Made by a program: the position numbers and the translations under genes | In this document: positions 16,497 to 23,927 of the stretch, piece after piece | Numbering within the stretch: the first letter of the stretch is position 1 | Layout: every line of letters begins with the position of its first letter | Source of the DNA: Solobacterium sp. | GTDB taxonomy: Bacteria > Bacillota_I > Bacilli_A > Erysipelotrichales > Erysipelotrichaceae | Reading direction: 5' to 3' | Assembly: GCA_017404505.1 (NCBI GenBank) | Contig: JAFRCE010000013.1 | Location: forward strand, 62,001 to 126,000 | DNA length: 64,000 bases | The notes under the pieces: generated by a model | The model's database searches: none | What the model was told of the DNA's origin: nothing | The model's input: only the letters and a program-made list of their open reading frames with translations

Positions 16497-17129
16497 TCAG
16501 GCCTTTTTCTGATAGCCGCAGTCACAGTACGGACCGCCTTCTGCCAGCGTGTGTTCTCTGACAAACACCGACACGCCGCCGGCTTCGCTCATCGTGTAAT
16601 CCAGCCGGCACATGGCCGGAATGGCCTCCGCCATGTTCAGCTCCCGCAGCAATGTGCAGATACCGCACTTCGTAAACCTCGCCTCATAGCCGGCCCGTTC
16701 CTTATACGGATAGAAGTCCATGTTCCAGGAATAGGGATTGCGATCGGCCGCTTTCAAAGCAGCTGTTTTTTTCATACCTTCGATATCCGCGGCGCTGAAT
16801 TTCTGACGGGCGGACATACGGCAGAACTGTTTCATTACCGGATTCATCATACCCTGTTTATAGAATTCTGTCGCTTCATTCACATCCGGTCTTGGATCCA
16901 TCTGCAGATAGAAAGCCGCGAACATGGCTGCTGAAACGATGTTCACCTTGAATCTGTCACCTTTTTCAAATTCTGGCAGACCGGATATGATTTCCCGGTA
17001 TCTGTTCTTTGCGGCTCTGGTAATGGATACAGCCTTCTTGCGGTCATATTTCAAAACGTTCGACAAAGCATCCCGGAACGATCCGACAAAAAGAAGCCAC
17101 ATGGCGGCCGGCATTCCCTGATATCTCAT
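16497..17129 (-). CDS. L-2-amino-thiazoline-4-carboxylate hydrolase-like protein
   Basis: A 210-residue protein of the ATC hydrolase family. The diagnostic C-terminal elements are all present: KCGICTLLRELN near 152, PAMCRLDYTMSE near 170 and REHTLAEGGPYCDCGY near 190-205. The reference enzyme opens the thiazoline ring of L-2-amino-thiazoline-4-carboxylate to give S- or N-carbamoyl-cysteine on the way to L-cysteine. In anaerobes, family members with this cysteine set often work with corrinoid or redox partners, and their substrates are mostly unproved. The start has GGAGGT seven bases upstream. A 14-base palindrome at 17144-17157 sits just before the ribosome site and may be an operator. The PAS gene follows, suggesting redox or ligand control of this activity. 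Confidence 0.8.
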   Translation of the reverse strand: MRYQGMPAAMWLLFVGSFRDALSNVLKYDRKKAVSITRAAKNRYREIISGLPEFEKGDRFKVNIVSAAMFAAFYLQMDPRPDVNEATEFYKQGMMNPVMKQFCRMSARQKFSAADIEGMKKTAALKAADRNPYSWNMDFYPYKERAGYEARFTKCGICTLLRELNMAEAIPAMCRLDYTMSEAGGVSVFVREHTLAEGGPYCDCGYQKKA

Positions 17130-17143
17130 CTCTGCACCTCCAG

Positions 17144-17157
17144 TTAGTTATTACTAA
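17144..17157. promoter_or_regulatory. candidate operator palindrome
   Basis: TTAGT and ACTAA flank a four-base centre (TTAGTTATTACTAA), immediately upstream of the ATC-hydrolase-like gene's ribosome site. The form is like MarR-family operators. No dedicated regulator is adjacent. Confidence 0.35.
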
Positions 17158-17245
17158 TTATTATAGTTCCCTCTTTGTTTTGCGGCAATGCGCTATAATG
17201 CAGTCAGAAGATGTCTTTCTATCAATCATCATGGAGGTTTTGCAT

Positions 17246-18631
17246 ATGATCGTCAAAGCTGTTATGGTACCGCATCCGCCGCTGGCTGTTTCCGAAGTCG
17301 GCCGCGGTGACGAAAAGAAAATACAGAAAACCCTGGATGCCTATCATCAGGCGGCCCGGGAAATTGCCGAAACAAAACCGGAGACCGTCATCATCATTTC
17401 TCCTCATGCCCTGATGTACCGCGATTATTTCAACATATCCAGAGGAAAGGAAGCTTATGGTGATCTGGGCCGGTTCAGAGCCGGCATGGTTGCTTTTGAA
17501 AAAGAATACGACGAGGAATTCACCCATGCCCTTACGGAACTTTTATACGCGGAGGGCTTCCCCGGCGGAACGGAATACGACAATGATCCGCAGCTGGATC
17601 ACGGCACCATGGTTCCCCTCTATTTCCTGAGTCAATATCTCCCGGAAGTCAGGATCGTCAGGATTGGCCTGAGCGGCCTTCCCCTTGCCATGCATTACCG
17701 GCTTGGTATGTACATTGCCGAAACAGCGGAAAAACTGAACCGGCGGATCGCTGTCATCGGCAGCGGTGATCTGGCCCACTGTCAGAAAGAAGACGGTCCT
17801 TACGGATACAAGCCGGAAGGTCCAGAGTATGACGAAAAGATCATGAAGACCATGGGCAGCGGTGATTTCGGCGAGCTGTTCGCCTATCCGGAAAGTTTCC
17901 TGAACGCGGCAATGGAATGCGGTCATCGGGCCTTTGTCATCATGGCCGGTATTCTCGACGGTCTTTCCGTCACACCGCATGTCCTCTCCCACGAAGCCAC
18001 TTTCGGAGTCGGCTACGGAATCATTACGTATGACATCAGCGGTTCCGATAATAACCGTCATTTCCTTGCCAGCTACAGCAATAAAGAAAAGAACCGGCTG
18101 CAGGACAAAATGCAGAGCAGTGACGCCTGGGTCAGACTGGCCAGGGCATCTCTGGAATCATATATCCTGCATGGCCGCGTTCTGAAAGTGCCGGATGGCC
18201 TGCCGGAAGAACTGTATAAAGAAAAAGCCGGCTGTTTCGTGTCGATTCACGAACACGGCGAACTGCGCGGCTGTATCGGTACGATTGCCGCGACCAAACC
18301 GTCACTGGCCAAAGAAATCATCGACAACGCGATCAGTGCCGCCTGCCGGGATCCCCGCTTCTCACCCATCGGAGAAGATGAACTGGAATGGCTGGAAATC
18401 AACGTCGACGTGCTGGGCAAACCGCAGCCGGTCACGGATATTTCCGAACTGGACGTGAAGAAATACGGTGTGATCTGTTCTTCGCGGGGCAGAAGAGGTC
18501 TGCTGCTGCCGGATCTCGAAGGTGTCGATACGGTTGAACAGCAGCTGGATATCGCCTGTTCCAAAGGCGGCTTTGACCGCTATGCGGATGATCTGGAAAT
18601 CGAGCGCTTCGAGGTGATCCGCCATGTCTGA
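17246..18631 (+). CDS. AmmeMemoRadiSam system protein: MEMO domain fused to AMMECR1 domain
   Basis: A 461-residue fusion. Residues 1-275 are a MEMO-type domain related to class III extradiol dioxygenases, with metal-ligand-like His in VPHPPL (near 9), ISPHALMYRD (near 53), LDHGTMVPL (near 117) and GDLAHCQ (near 176). Residues ~290-461 are an AMMECR1 domain with its signature LRGCIGTI near 337 and RDPRFSPIGEDEL near 370. In many prokaryotes these are separate genes; here proteins A and B are one chain. The radical SAM partner starts eight bases before this stop. The function of the system is not settled. ATG 17246 is chosen for GGAGG eight bases upstream. Cytosolic. Confidence 0.88.
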   Translation: MIVKAVMVPHPPLAVSEVGRGDEKKIQKTLDAYHQAAREIAETKPETVIIISPHALMYRDYFNISRGKEAYGDLGRFRAGMVAFEKEYDEEFTHALTELLYAEGFPGGTEYDNDPQLDHGTMVPLYFLSQYLPEVRIVRIGLSGLPLAMHYRLGMYIAETAEKLNRRIAVIGSGDLAHCQKEDGPYGYKPEGPEYDEKIMKTMGSGDFGELFAYPESFLNAAMECGHRAFVIMAGILDGLSVTPHVLSHEATFGVGYGIITYDISGSDNNRHFLASYSNKEKNRLQDKMQSSDAWVRLARASLESYILHGRVLKVPDGLPEELYKEKAGCFVSIHEHGELRGCIGTIAATKPSLAKEIIDNAISAACRDPRFSPIGEDELEWLEINVDVLGKPQPVTDISELDVKKYGVICSSRGRRGLLLPDLEGVDTVEQQLDIACSKGGFDRYADDLEIERFEVIRHV

Positions 18632-19439
18632 AATCGTATGTGATGTCTGTTTCCATCACTGCCGTCTGGCGGAGGGAAAAACCGGTTTCTGCAAAGCCCG
18701 CCGCAACGAAAACGGTCAGAACGTCTGCCTTAATTACGGAAAACTGACTTCAATTGCTCTGGACCCGATCGAAAAAAAGCCGCTGTATGGCTTTTATCCC
18801 GGATCCATGATCCTTTCCTGCGGTAGTTTCGGCTGTAATCTCGCCTGTCCGTTCTGTCAGAACCATGAGATTTCCCAGCATGACGATCTGCCGGTATACA
18901 CACTGATGCCGGAAGAATTATGCGCGCTTGCCCTGCGGCATCCGGAAAGCATCGGTGTCGCCTTCACATACAATGAACCGTCGATCAGCTGGGAATATGT
19001 CTGTGACTGCTTCCGTCTGCTGAAACAGCATGACCAGAAGACGGTTCTGGTAACAAACGGCAGTATGTCAGCCACTGTGCTGGAAAAGCTTCTGCCGTAC
19101 ACCGACGCCATGAATATCGATCTGAAAGGCGATGCGGAATTCTACCGCGAACTGGCCGGGGATTATGATACGGTACGCCGCAACATTGCCGCCTGTATCG
19201 GCCGCACCCATCTGGAAGTGACGATGCTGATCGTTCCCGGCAAGAATGACTCGGAAGAATTCATGCGCAGCCAAAGCCGCTGGCTCGCTTCCCTTGATCC
19301 TGACACGATCCTCCACATCACCCGTTATTTTCCGCGCTATAAATATCAGATTCCCAAGACGGATGTCGGTGTGATGCGCCAATTAAAAAACATTGCCGAA
19401 GAATCCCTGCATCATGTCTTCCTCGGCAATGTGTTCTGA
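18624..19439 (+). CDS. AmmeMemoRadiSam system radical SAM enzyme
   Basis: A 271-residue radical SAM protein. The cluster motif is Cys71, Cys75, Cys78 (CNLACPFC). An N-terminal group of cysteines (C6, C9, C13, C23) may bind a second metal or cluster, as in pyruvate-formate-lyase-activase-like relatives. FTYNEPSISWEY near 115 and TNGSMS near 145 are core barrel motifs of the AmmeMemoRadiSam subgroup. The gene overlaps the MEMO-AMMECR1 gene by eight bases, so both are made together. The reaction is unknown; such activases abstract hydrogen from a protein or small substrate. The last 17 codons also encode, on the opposite strand, the terminator of the convergent ROK gene. Confidence 0.88.
   Translation: MSEIVCDVCFHHCRLAEGKTGFCKARRNENGQNVCLNYGKLTSIALDPIEKKPLYGFYPGSMILSCGSFGCNLACPFCQNHEISQHDDLPVYTLMPEELCALALRHPESIGVAFTYNEPSISWEYVCDCFRLLKQHDQKTVLVTNGSMSATVLEKLLPYTDAMNIDLKGDAEFYRELAGDYDTVRRNIAACIGRTHLEVTMLIVPGKNDSEEFMRSQSRWLASLDPDTILHITRYFPRYKYQIPKTDVGVMRQLKNIAEESLHHVFLGNVF
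19383..19431 (-). terminator. intrinsic terminator of the second ROK gene, inside the convergent coding region
   Basis: On the minus strand CATTGCCGAGGAA (19419-19431) pairs with TTCTTCGGCAATG (19391-19403), one G-U, followed by TTTTTTAATT. It lies wholly within the end of the radical SAM gene. Confidence 0.75.
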
Positions 19440-19446
19440 ATCTGAA

Positions 19447-20319
19447 TTATTTGACGAGCAGAGCTGCACCAACCAGTCCGGCATCATCGTCATACTTTGC
19501 CGGAACGATCAGAATGTCATCGGCGGTGATATATTCCATCGCCTTTTTCTTTACGACATCCATATACCACGGATGATGAATGGCCACTGAACCGCCGAAA
19601 ACATAAACGTCCGGGTCGATGGTATAGAAGATATTTGCGACACCGCGGGCCAGTGCTTCGGATGTTTCCTCCAGGATCTTCTTGGCTGTTTCATCACCTT
19701 TATAGAATTCCTCAAACAGTTCTTTCGGTGTCATTTCCCGGCCAAAACGTTCGGTCGCAAGTCTCTGCATGGCTGTGCCGCTGGCGGTCTCGTTCAGCGA
19801 TCCGGGATTGGCTCCTTTATGGCAGTATTTGTCATCGTTGACGATCATGTTGTAGAATTCCGCCCCGCAGGAATGCGCACCGTGGATCAGTTCGCCTTTG
19901 TATACGTAGGCACCGCCCAGACCGGTTGAAATCCCGATGAAAGCAACGGATTCGTAACCGACGCCGGCCCCGCGCAGCGCTTCTGCCAGCCCGGCCACGT
20001 TGGCATCGTTGTCCAGCCATGTCTTCAGACCGGTTTTCTGTTCCATGTATCTGACGATTTCGAAGCCATCCCAGCCGATCAGGTTCGGCGGATTGACGAC
20101 GACACCCCTCTTCAGATCCAGCGGGCCGGGACTGCCGATGCCGATTCCCTGCAGCGGTTCGTCGACTGATTTGATATAGCGGATGATACGGTCCATGTTC
20201 GCGGCTCCGCTCAATGATCTGTCATTGATCGTTTTAAAGGAATCAATGATATTCATATCATCGTCAAGCAATGCTGCCCTGAGCTGGGTACCGCCGATAT
20301 CAATACCTATCCTGTACAT
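19447..20319 (-). CDS. ROK family sugar kinase
   Basis: A 290-residue ROK kinase. The phosphate loop is IDIGGTQLR at residues 6-14, the catalytic Asp is in LDNDANVAGLAE near 103, the second phosphate motif ISTGLGGA near 129 and adenosine motif VFGGSVA near 242. The sugar-binding E/H region reads HGAHSCGAEFY near 146; the zinc cluster CxCGxxGC is missing, with HKGANPGSLNE in its place. The family phosphorylates glucose or N-acetylated hexosamines. AGGAAGG precedes the ATG by about eight bases. It is downstream of and co-directional with the HPr-lactate dehydrogenase gene, but a strong terminator separates them. It shares only modest resemblance with the other ROK gene at 10240. Confidence 0.85.
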   Translation of the reverse strand: MYRIGIDIGGTQLRAALLDDDMNIIDSFKTINDRSLSGAANMDRIIRYIKSVDEPLQGIGIGSPGPLDLKRGVVVNPPNLIGWDGFEIVRYMEQKTGLKTWLDNDANVAGLAEALRGAGVGYESVAFIGISTGLGGAYVYKGELIHGAHSCGAEFYNMIVNDDKYCHKGANPGSLNETASGTAMQRLATERFGREMTPKELFEEFYKGDETAKKILEETSEALARGVANIFYTIDPDVYVFGGSVAIHHPWYMDVVKKKAMEYITADDILIVPAKYDDDAGLVGAALLVK

Positions 20320-20339
20320 AAAACACCTTCCTCTCTGTC

Positions 20340-20369
20340 AAAAAAAAGCTTCCGGCAATGCCGAAAGCT
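20340..20369 (-). terminator. intrinsic terminator of the HPr-lactate dehydrogenase gene
   Basis: Ten-base arms 20347-20356 and 20360-20369 with one mismatch and a three-base loop; seven T follow on the minus strand. Confidence 0.85.
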
Positions 20370-20389
20370 CTTTTCATACCGCAAATGGA

Positions 20390-21688
20390 TTATTTGCACT
20401 CAGCTGCGCCAAGGTCAACACCCTGGTTGAAGTTACGTGCGTTTTCAAGCGTAACAGCAGCGATTGCCTGCAGAGCTTCTCTTGTGAAGAATGCCTGGTG
20501 AGATGTCAGAACGACGTTCGGGAACATCTGCAGTCTTGCTGTAATATCGTTTACCAGGTAATCATCGGAGTGGTCTGTGTAAACGTTGGCATCTTCGCCT
20601 TCATATACGTCGAGACCGACAGCGTGGAACTTGCCCTGCTTCAGAGCGTCGATCAGAGCTTCTGTATCGATCAGGCCGCCGCGGGCTGTGTTGACGAGGA
20701 TCGCTGTGTCCTTCATCTTGGAAATCGCATCAGCGTCGATCATATGATATGTGCCGGTCGGGCCCATGATCAGCGGTGCGTGCAGAGAAATCAGATCTGC
20801 CTTCTGGAGGAGTTCGTCTTTGTCGACATATGTCAGCAGGCCTTCGTCAACGAGGCTCTGGTTCGGGAAAGCGTCCCAGCCGATAACTGTCATGCCGAAG
20901 CCTTTGCAGATACGGGCCATGCACTGACCGATCTTACCTGTGCCCATGATACCGGCAACCTTGTTGTGGAGGTCGACACCCAGCAGTCCGCTCAGCGCGA
21001 AGTTGTTGTCCTTAACCTTGTTGACAGCCTTATGCATACGACGGTTGCAGGTCATAACCAGTGTCATTGCATGTTCAGCAACTGCGTAAGGAGAATATGC
21101 CGGAACACGGGCAACCTTGATGCCGCATTCTTTCGCAGCCTGCAGGTCAACGTTGTTGAAGCCGGCGCAGCGCAGCAGAATGAGTTTGACACCGCAGTCA
21201 TGCAGTTTTTCAACAGCGCTTCTCGGGCACTCGTCATTAACGAAAATACATACAGCGTCAAAGCCCTTGGCAAGACCTGCTGTTTCAGGAGTCAGACGGG
21301 CATTGAAGTATTTGATGTCGCAGTTGTATGCGCCTTCACCGACATCGCTTGCAAGTTCGCTGAAGAAAATACGGTCATAGTCTTTGGCACCGAAGAAGGC
21401 GATCTTGAGAACAGGAACTTCCTCATATCTCTTCAGTCTGTGATCCAGTTCTTCCTTGATGACTGCCAGAGCGTGATCTTCATCGCCGCCTTCAGCACTG
21501 ATTTCAAGAACGGAACCCTGCTGAGCATTCAGCGCCAGGATCTGCAGGACGTTGTCGCCATTGGCAACCTTGCCTTCGCATTTAATTGTGATCTGGGAAG
21601 GCAGGGCTACGCATGCCTGCGCGACGAAAGCAGCCGGACGTGCATGCATTCCGAGGGGGTTAGTGATTTCGTACGTAATCTGTTTCAT
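20390..21688 (-). CDS. HPr domain fused to D-lactate dehydrogenase
   Basis: A 432-residue two-domain protein. Residues 1-88 are an HPr-like PTS phosphocarrier domain with the phospho-accepting His15 in MHARPAA and Arg17, both at their standard positions. Gap-free comparison with the Bacillus HPr pattern puts Asn46 where HPr has the regulatory Ser46. Residues 93-432 are a complete D-2-hydroxyacid dehydrogenase of the fermentative D-lactate type, opening KIAFFGAKDYDR, with NAD motif GTGKIGQ near 247, the catalytic Arg in NTARGG near 331, Glu in DVYEGE near 360 and His in TSHQAFF near 394. It should reduce pyruvate to D-lactate. No internal start with a ribosome site is seen at the junction; AAGGAGAG precedes ATG 21688. 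The fusion suggests PTS-dependent control or localisation of lactate fermentation (inference). Confidence 0.9.
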   Translation of the reverse strand: MKQITYEITNPLGMHARPAAFVAQACVALPSQITIKCEGKVANGDNVLQILALNAQQGSVLEISAEGGDEDHALAVIKEELDHRLKRYEEVPVLKIAFFGAKDYDRIFFSELASDVGEGAYNCDIKYFNARLTPETAGLAKGFDAVCIFVNDECPRSAVEKLHDCGVKLILLRCAGFNNVDLQAAKECGIKVARVPAYSPYAVAEHAMTLVMTCNRRMHKAVNKVKDNNFALSGLLGVDLHNKVAGIMGTGKIGQCMARICKGFGMTVIGWDAFPNQSLVDEGLLTYVDKDELLQKADLISLHAPLIMGPTGTYHMIDADAISKMKDTAILVNTARGGLIDTEALIDALKQGKFHAVGLDVYEGEDANVYTDHSDDYLVNDITARLQMFPNVVLTSHQAFFTREALQAIAAVTLENARNFNQGVDLGAAECK

Positions 21689-21807
21689 TTTTTCTCTCCT
21701 TAGTAATTACCTACTTAATTATGAAAACTTTGATTCCTACTAAAATGATACTACATTTGAACGCTCAAAAGAAATAAAACCACAGTTGTTTTTTTCCGCT
21801 TTGCCAT

Positions 21808-21846
21808 AAAAAAACAGTCCGGTCACGGACAATGACCGAAACTGTT
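21808..21846 (-). terminator. intrinsic terminator of the M20 peptidase gene
   Basis: AACAGTCCGGTCA (21813-21825) pairs with TGACCGAAACTGTT (21833-21846) with one bulge, and seven T follow on the minus strand. Confidence 0.85.
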
Positions 21847-21863
21847 CAAAATCTGTTTCCTGC

Positions 21864-23111
21864 TCAGGCAATCACACTGTCTGTCTGAGGGGTGCCGGCG
21901 CACATCAGCGCCAGCAGGAAAGCGCTCTGCGGACCTTTGAAGGCGCCTTCTTCTTTAAACTGCTCTTCCAGCGTATGGCATTTGGAATCATAATCGGAGC
22001 CGCCGCCCAGGCATACTGCCGGCAGATGTGCTTCCAGCGCCCGGGAACAGTTCGTCGCACCGCCTTCATCCAGACCTACCTCTTCACAGCCAAGATACCG
22101 GGCGGCCGCGACAGCTGCCTGCACGATCGGCACATCATTTGCCTGATAACCGGCATTGATATCACACAGATGACGGAAGTCATAGGTAATTGTATCTTTG
22201 CCCCAGCGGTCTGTCTCTTCCCGGCAGGCTTCCTCAACGCAGCGGAAGATCTCAGCCCGCAGTTTTTCCAGTTCTTCCTGACTGTTGGAACGGAAATTCA
22301 GAAGAATCGTCGCCTTATTGACAATGGCGTGGATCGAAGGATAGGAACCGGCGAATGCCGCCGTTACCGCGAAGGTCGTCCGCGGGTATTCGGGAACCTG
22401 CAGATCAGATATTCTGGCAATGGCCCGGCCAGCTGCCGCCAGCGGATTAGCAACCTTACCAAACGCACCGGCCGCGTGTCCGCCAATGCCGTAGAAATTG
22501 AATTCATAGGACTGAATACCGGTTGCCTGATACGTAACCGCTTCATAACCGGGACCGTCAATGGAAATGCTGGCATCCAGTTCCGGATGGTGATTGACAT
22601 AATACTGCATGCCCTTGAGGGCACCCATGCCTTCCTCCTGGACGGTACCGACGAAATGAATATCACCGGCTGTCTGAATATCCGCCGCGTTCAGGGCCCT
22701 GAGTACAGAAAGAACAGAGGCACAGCCACGGGTGTCGTCAACGATGCCGGGACAGTAGATCCAGCCGTTTTCTCTTCTGATCTTCAGCTCGGTTTCCAGC
22801 GGGAAGACAGTATCCATATGACCTTCGAGCAGAACCGTTTTACCGGTGCCGGTACCTTTGCGAATACCGACCGCGTTGCCGTACGGATCAATATGACAGT
22901 CGGTGAGACCTTCCTCTTCAAACATTTCCAAAAGCCGCTTTGCCTTCTTTTCCTCATGGCCGGTCGGCGCCGGAATCAGTGTCAGTTCGATCTGTTTCTG
23001 AATGATGTTTTCCTGATCTTCCTCGATGAATTTCAGTGCTTTCTGCACTTTTTCTTCACTGGTCAGTTTCTCTAATACTGCCGCGATGCTTTCTGATACC
23101 TGATAAGCCAT
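21864..23111 (-). CDS. M20 family metallopeptidase (ArgE/DapE/PepT-like)
   Basis: A 415-residue di-zinc hydrolase. Metal and catalytic residues are visible in LEGHMDTVFP (first His and Asp, near 94), VDDTRGCASVLS (bridging Asp, near 126), GTVQEEGMGALKG (general-base Glu pair, near 160) and GGGSDYDSKCHTL (near 385, last His). The dimerisation lid contains FYGIGGHAAGAFGK near 210. The family cleaves N-acyl amino acids, dipeptides or tripeptides; the exact substrate is not clear. ATG 23111 is chosen because AAGGGG lies eight bases upstream and the 25 extra codons of the longer frame have no family resemblance. A -10 (TATAAT at 23142-23147) sits between this gene and the glutathione peroxidase terminator. 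Confidence 0.85.
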   Translation of the reverse strand: MAYQVSESIAAVLEKLTSEEKVQKALKFIEEDQENIIQKQIELTLIPAPTGHEEKKAKRLLEMFEEEGLTDCHIDPYGNAVGIRKGTGTGKTVLLEGHMDTVFPLETELKIRRENGWIYCPGIVDDTRGCASVLSVLRALNAADIQTAGDIHFVGTVQEEGMGALKGMQYYVNHHPELDASISIDGPGYEAVTYQATGIQSYEFNFYGIGGHAAGAFGKVANPLAAAGRAIARISDLQVPEYPRTTFAVTAAFAGSYPSIHAIVNKATILLNFRSNSQEELEKLRAEIFRCVEEACREETDRWGKDTITYDFRHLCDINAGYQANDVPIVQAAVAAARYLGCEEVGLDEGGATNCSRALEAHLPAVCLGGGSDYDSKCHTLEEQFKEEGAFKGPQSAFLLALMCAGTPQTDSVIA

Positions 23112-23141
23112 AGATTTTCCCCTTTTGTATATATTGCATCC

Positions 23142-23172
23142 ATTATAGCAGAAGAAAAACCCGGAACCGGGT
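23142..23172 (-). terminator. intrinsic terminator of glutathione peroxidase, abutting the next promoter -10
   Basis: ACCCG (23159-23163) and CGGGT (23168-23172) close a four-base loop, followed by TTTTTCTTC on the minus strand. The -10 TATAAT (23142-23147) for the M20 gene lies directly beyond. Confidence 0.6.
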
Positions 23173-23222
23173 ATGGATGATTCCATAGATCCGGATCCAG
23201 GCTGTAATGATTCAGATATTTT

Positions 23223-23774
23223 TTACTTTTTCAGTTCGGCTGCCACGGCTGCTCTGACATCTTCCATATCCGTCGTAGGTTCAAATCTGGCGACGACCTT
23301 CCCTTCACGGTCGATGAGGAACTTCGTGAAATTCCATTTGATATATGCTTTGTCACCGAAAGCTTTGTTGTTCATTTCCGCGAACTTGTTCAGCGCCGCG
23401 TTCTTCAGGCCTTTGCCGAAACCGGCGAAAGGCTTCTCCGTCGCAAGATAGGCAAACAGAGGCTCGGCATCTTCACCGTTTACATTGATCTTGGCAAACT
23501 GCGGAAATTCCGTGCCGAATTTAACGGTGCAAAATTCATGGATCTCATCTTCTGTGCCAGGTGCCTGATTGGCAAACTGGTTGCACGGGAAGTCAAGGAT
23601 CTCAAATCCTTCTTCACGGAATTCTTTATACATCGCTTCCAGCGGATCATAGTGCGGTGTGAAGCCGCAGCCGGTTGCTGTATTGACGATCAGAAGAACC
23701 TTGCCCTGATAATCTTTCAGGCTGACATCATTGCCTTTTCTGTCTCTTACTGTGAAATCATAAACTGTTGTCAT
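23223..23774 (-). CDS. glutathione peroxidase family thiol peroxidase (BsaA-like)
   Basis: A 183-residue thioredoxin-fold peroxidase. The peroxidatic Cys is in TATGCGFTPHY near residue 36, in place of selenocysteine; FPCNQFANQAPG near 64-75 gives the catalytic Gln and IKWNFTKF near 152 the Trp. These define the glutathione peroxidase family, whose bacterial members usually use thioredoxin to reduce hydrogen or lipid peroxides. The residue after FTP is His where most relatives have Gln. It is probably cytosolic and part of oxygen tolerance in an anaerobe. It has its own strong promoter (23814-23841) and a ribosome site AAGGAGA. Transcribed alone. Confidence 0.9.
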   Translation of the reverse strand: MTTVYDFTVRDRKGNDVSLKDYQGKVLLIVNTATGCGFTPHYDPLEAMYKEFREEGFEILDFPCNQFANQAPGTEDEIHEFCTVKFGTEFPQFAKINVNGEDAEPLFAYLATEKPFAGFGKGLKNAALNKFAEMNNKAFGDKAYIKWNFTKFLIDREGKVVARFEPTTDMEDVRAAVAAELKK

Positions 23775-23813
23775 TTTATATCTCCTTTCACCCGATATAT
23801 TTTTTACAACTGT

Positions 23814-23841
23814 ATTTTATCAAATATAAATAACGTGTCAA
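23814..23841 (-). promoter_or_regulatory. strong sigma-A-type promoter of glutathione peroxidase
   Basis: Perfect -35 TTGACA (23836-23841), 16-base spacer and -10 TAAAAT (23814-23819) on the minus strand, with an AT-rich leader of about 30 bases to the ATG at 23774. Confidence 0.75.
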
Positions 23842-23850
23842 GACATTTTG

Positions 23851-23886
23851 TAAATAAAAATACCGGCATGCATGAGATACCGGTAT
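23851..23886 (-). terminator. intrinsic terminator of the rhodanese lipoprotein gene
   Basis: ATACCGG (23880-23886 strand side) pairs with CCGGTAT (23860-23866 side) around a 13-base loop; TTTTATTT follows on the minus strand. Confidence 0.65.
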
Positions 23887-23927
23887 GCTGTATCAGTCAT
23901 TAACAGAATTCTGTGATTCTGTATTGC

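Noticed and set aside
20183-21703. A 506-codon plus-strand frame
   Set aside because: It is the shadow of the HPr-lactate dehydrogenase gene; the translated product has no family features.
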